Assembly: GCA_031261885.1 (NCBI GenBank)
Contig: JAISIU010000109.1
Span: forward strand, 1-5,540
Reading direction: 5' to 3'
Origin: Bifidobacteriaceae bacterium
GTDB lineage: Bacteria > Actinomycetota > Actinomycetes > Actinomycetales > WQXJ01
DNA length: 5,540 nt
Below, in pieces: positions 5,430 to 5,540 of this stretch. The position numbers and the translations under genes were made by a program. The notes below the pieces were generated by a model. That model was given only the letters and a program-made list of their open reading frames with translations. It made no database searches and was not told the origin of the DNA. Each line of letters opens with the position of its first letter. Position 1 is the first letter of the stretch.

Positions 5430-5540
5430 GCGCCCCCGTCGATGGCGTCGAAGAACCGCGCGCCGTCCGGGTCGTGGGCGGGCCGCTCCGCGACCCGCTT
5501 GGTCTCCGCCGCGCTGGCCCTCTCCAGCGCCTGCGCCTCG
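5423..5540 (-). CDS. C-terminal 38 codons of an unidentified upstream protein
   Basis: An open frame enters at the right edge and stops with TGA at 5425-5423, overlapping the GTGGTG start region of the HAD gene by 4 or 7 bases. The visible residues are a charged helix (EAQALERASAAETKRVAERP) followed by ARFFDAIDGGAW. The overlap pattern and protein-like composition support a real gene in the same operon. In relatives a tetratricopeptide-repeat-like hypothetical protein (Rv1691 position) often sits here, but no repeat can be verified in so short a tail, so I assign no function. Confidence 0.65.
   Translation of the reverse strand, partial: EAQALERASAAETKRVAERPAHDPDGARFFDAIDGGAW

Noticed and set aside
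1..5540. Search for CRISPR arrays, tRNA or rRNA genes, insertion sequences and phage genes
   Set aside because: No spaced direct repeats, cloverleaf, transposase motifs or terminal inverted repeats were seen; coding sequence accounts for nearly all of the window.

Overview
This is a very GC-rich window (C and G dominate third codon positions) from an actinobacterium. All real genes lie on the minus strand, so transcription runs from position 5540 towards position 1. In that direction the genes are: the last 38 codons of an unidentified protein; a HAD-superfamily phosphatase of the NagD/glycerol-3-phosphate phosphatase type; a 45-residue protein starting at GTG; tlyA (2'-O-ribose rRNA methyltransferase); nadK (NAD kinase); recN (SMC-like DNA repair ATPase); and the first 58 codons of a further gene. 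As I recall it, this is the conserved actinobacterial order Rv1692-Rv1693-tlyA-ppnK-recN-Rv1697 of Mycobacterium tuberculosis. On that basis the gene leaving the left edge is probably a SteA/Rv1697 homologue, but only its proline-rich, uninformative N-terminus is present. The exact genus cannot be read from the window.

The cluster falls into two tightly packed blocks. On the right, the upstream gene's stop overlaps the HAD start (GTGGTGA, 4- or 7-base overlap). On the left, tlyA/nadK overlap by 4 bases (ATGA), nadK/recN by 7 bases and recN/next gene by 1 base (TGATG), which suggests translational coupling. Between the blocks lies the largest gap, about 231 bases at 4119-4349, which holds several short GC-rich inverted repeats and no convincing gene. 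A smaller gap of about 77 bases separates the 45-residue gene from tlyA.

The products do not form one pathway: phospholipid/glycerol phosphate recycling (HAD), ribosome modification (TlyA), NADP supply (NadK) and double-strand break repair (RecN). This is a housekeeping cluster and I found no mobile element, CRISPR array, tRNA, rRNA or obviously new system. The points most worth a second look are the overlooked 45-residue gene, the inverted-repeat gap in front of it, the long Pro/Ala-rich tail of TlyA, two acidic Ala/Gly-rich insertions in RecN, and a Tyr-to-His change in the conserved NadK substrate motif. The long plus-strand open frames are shadows of GC-rich minus-strand genes.
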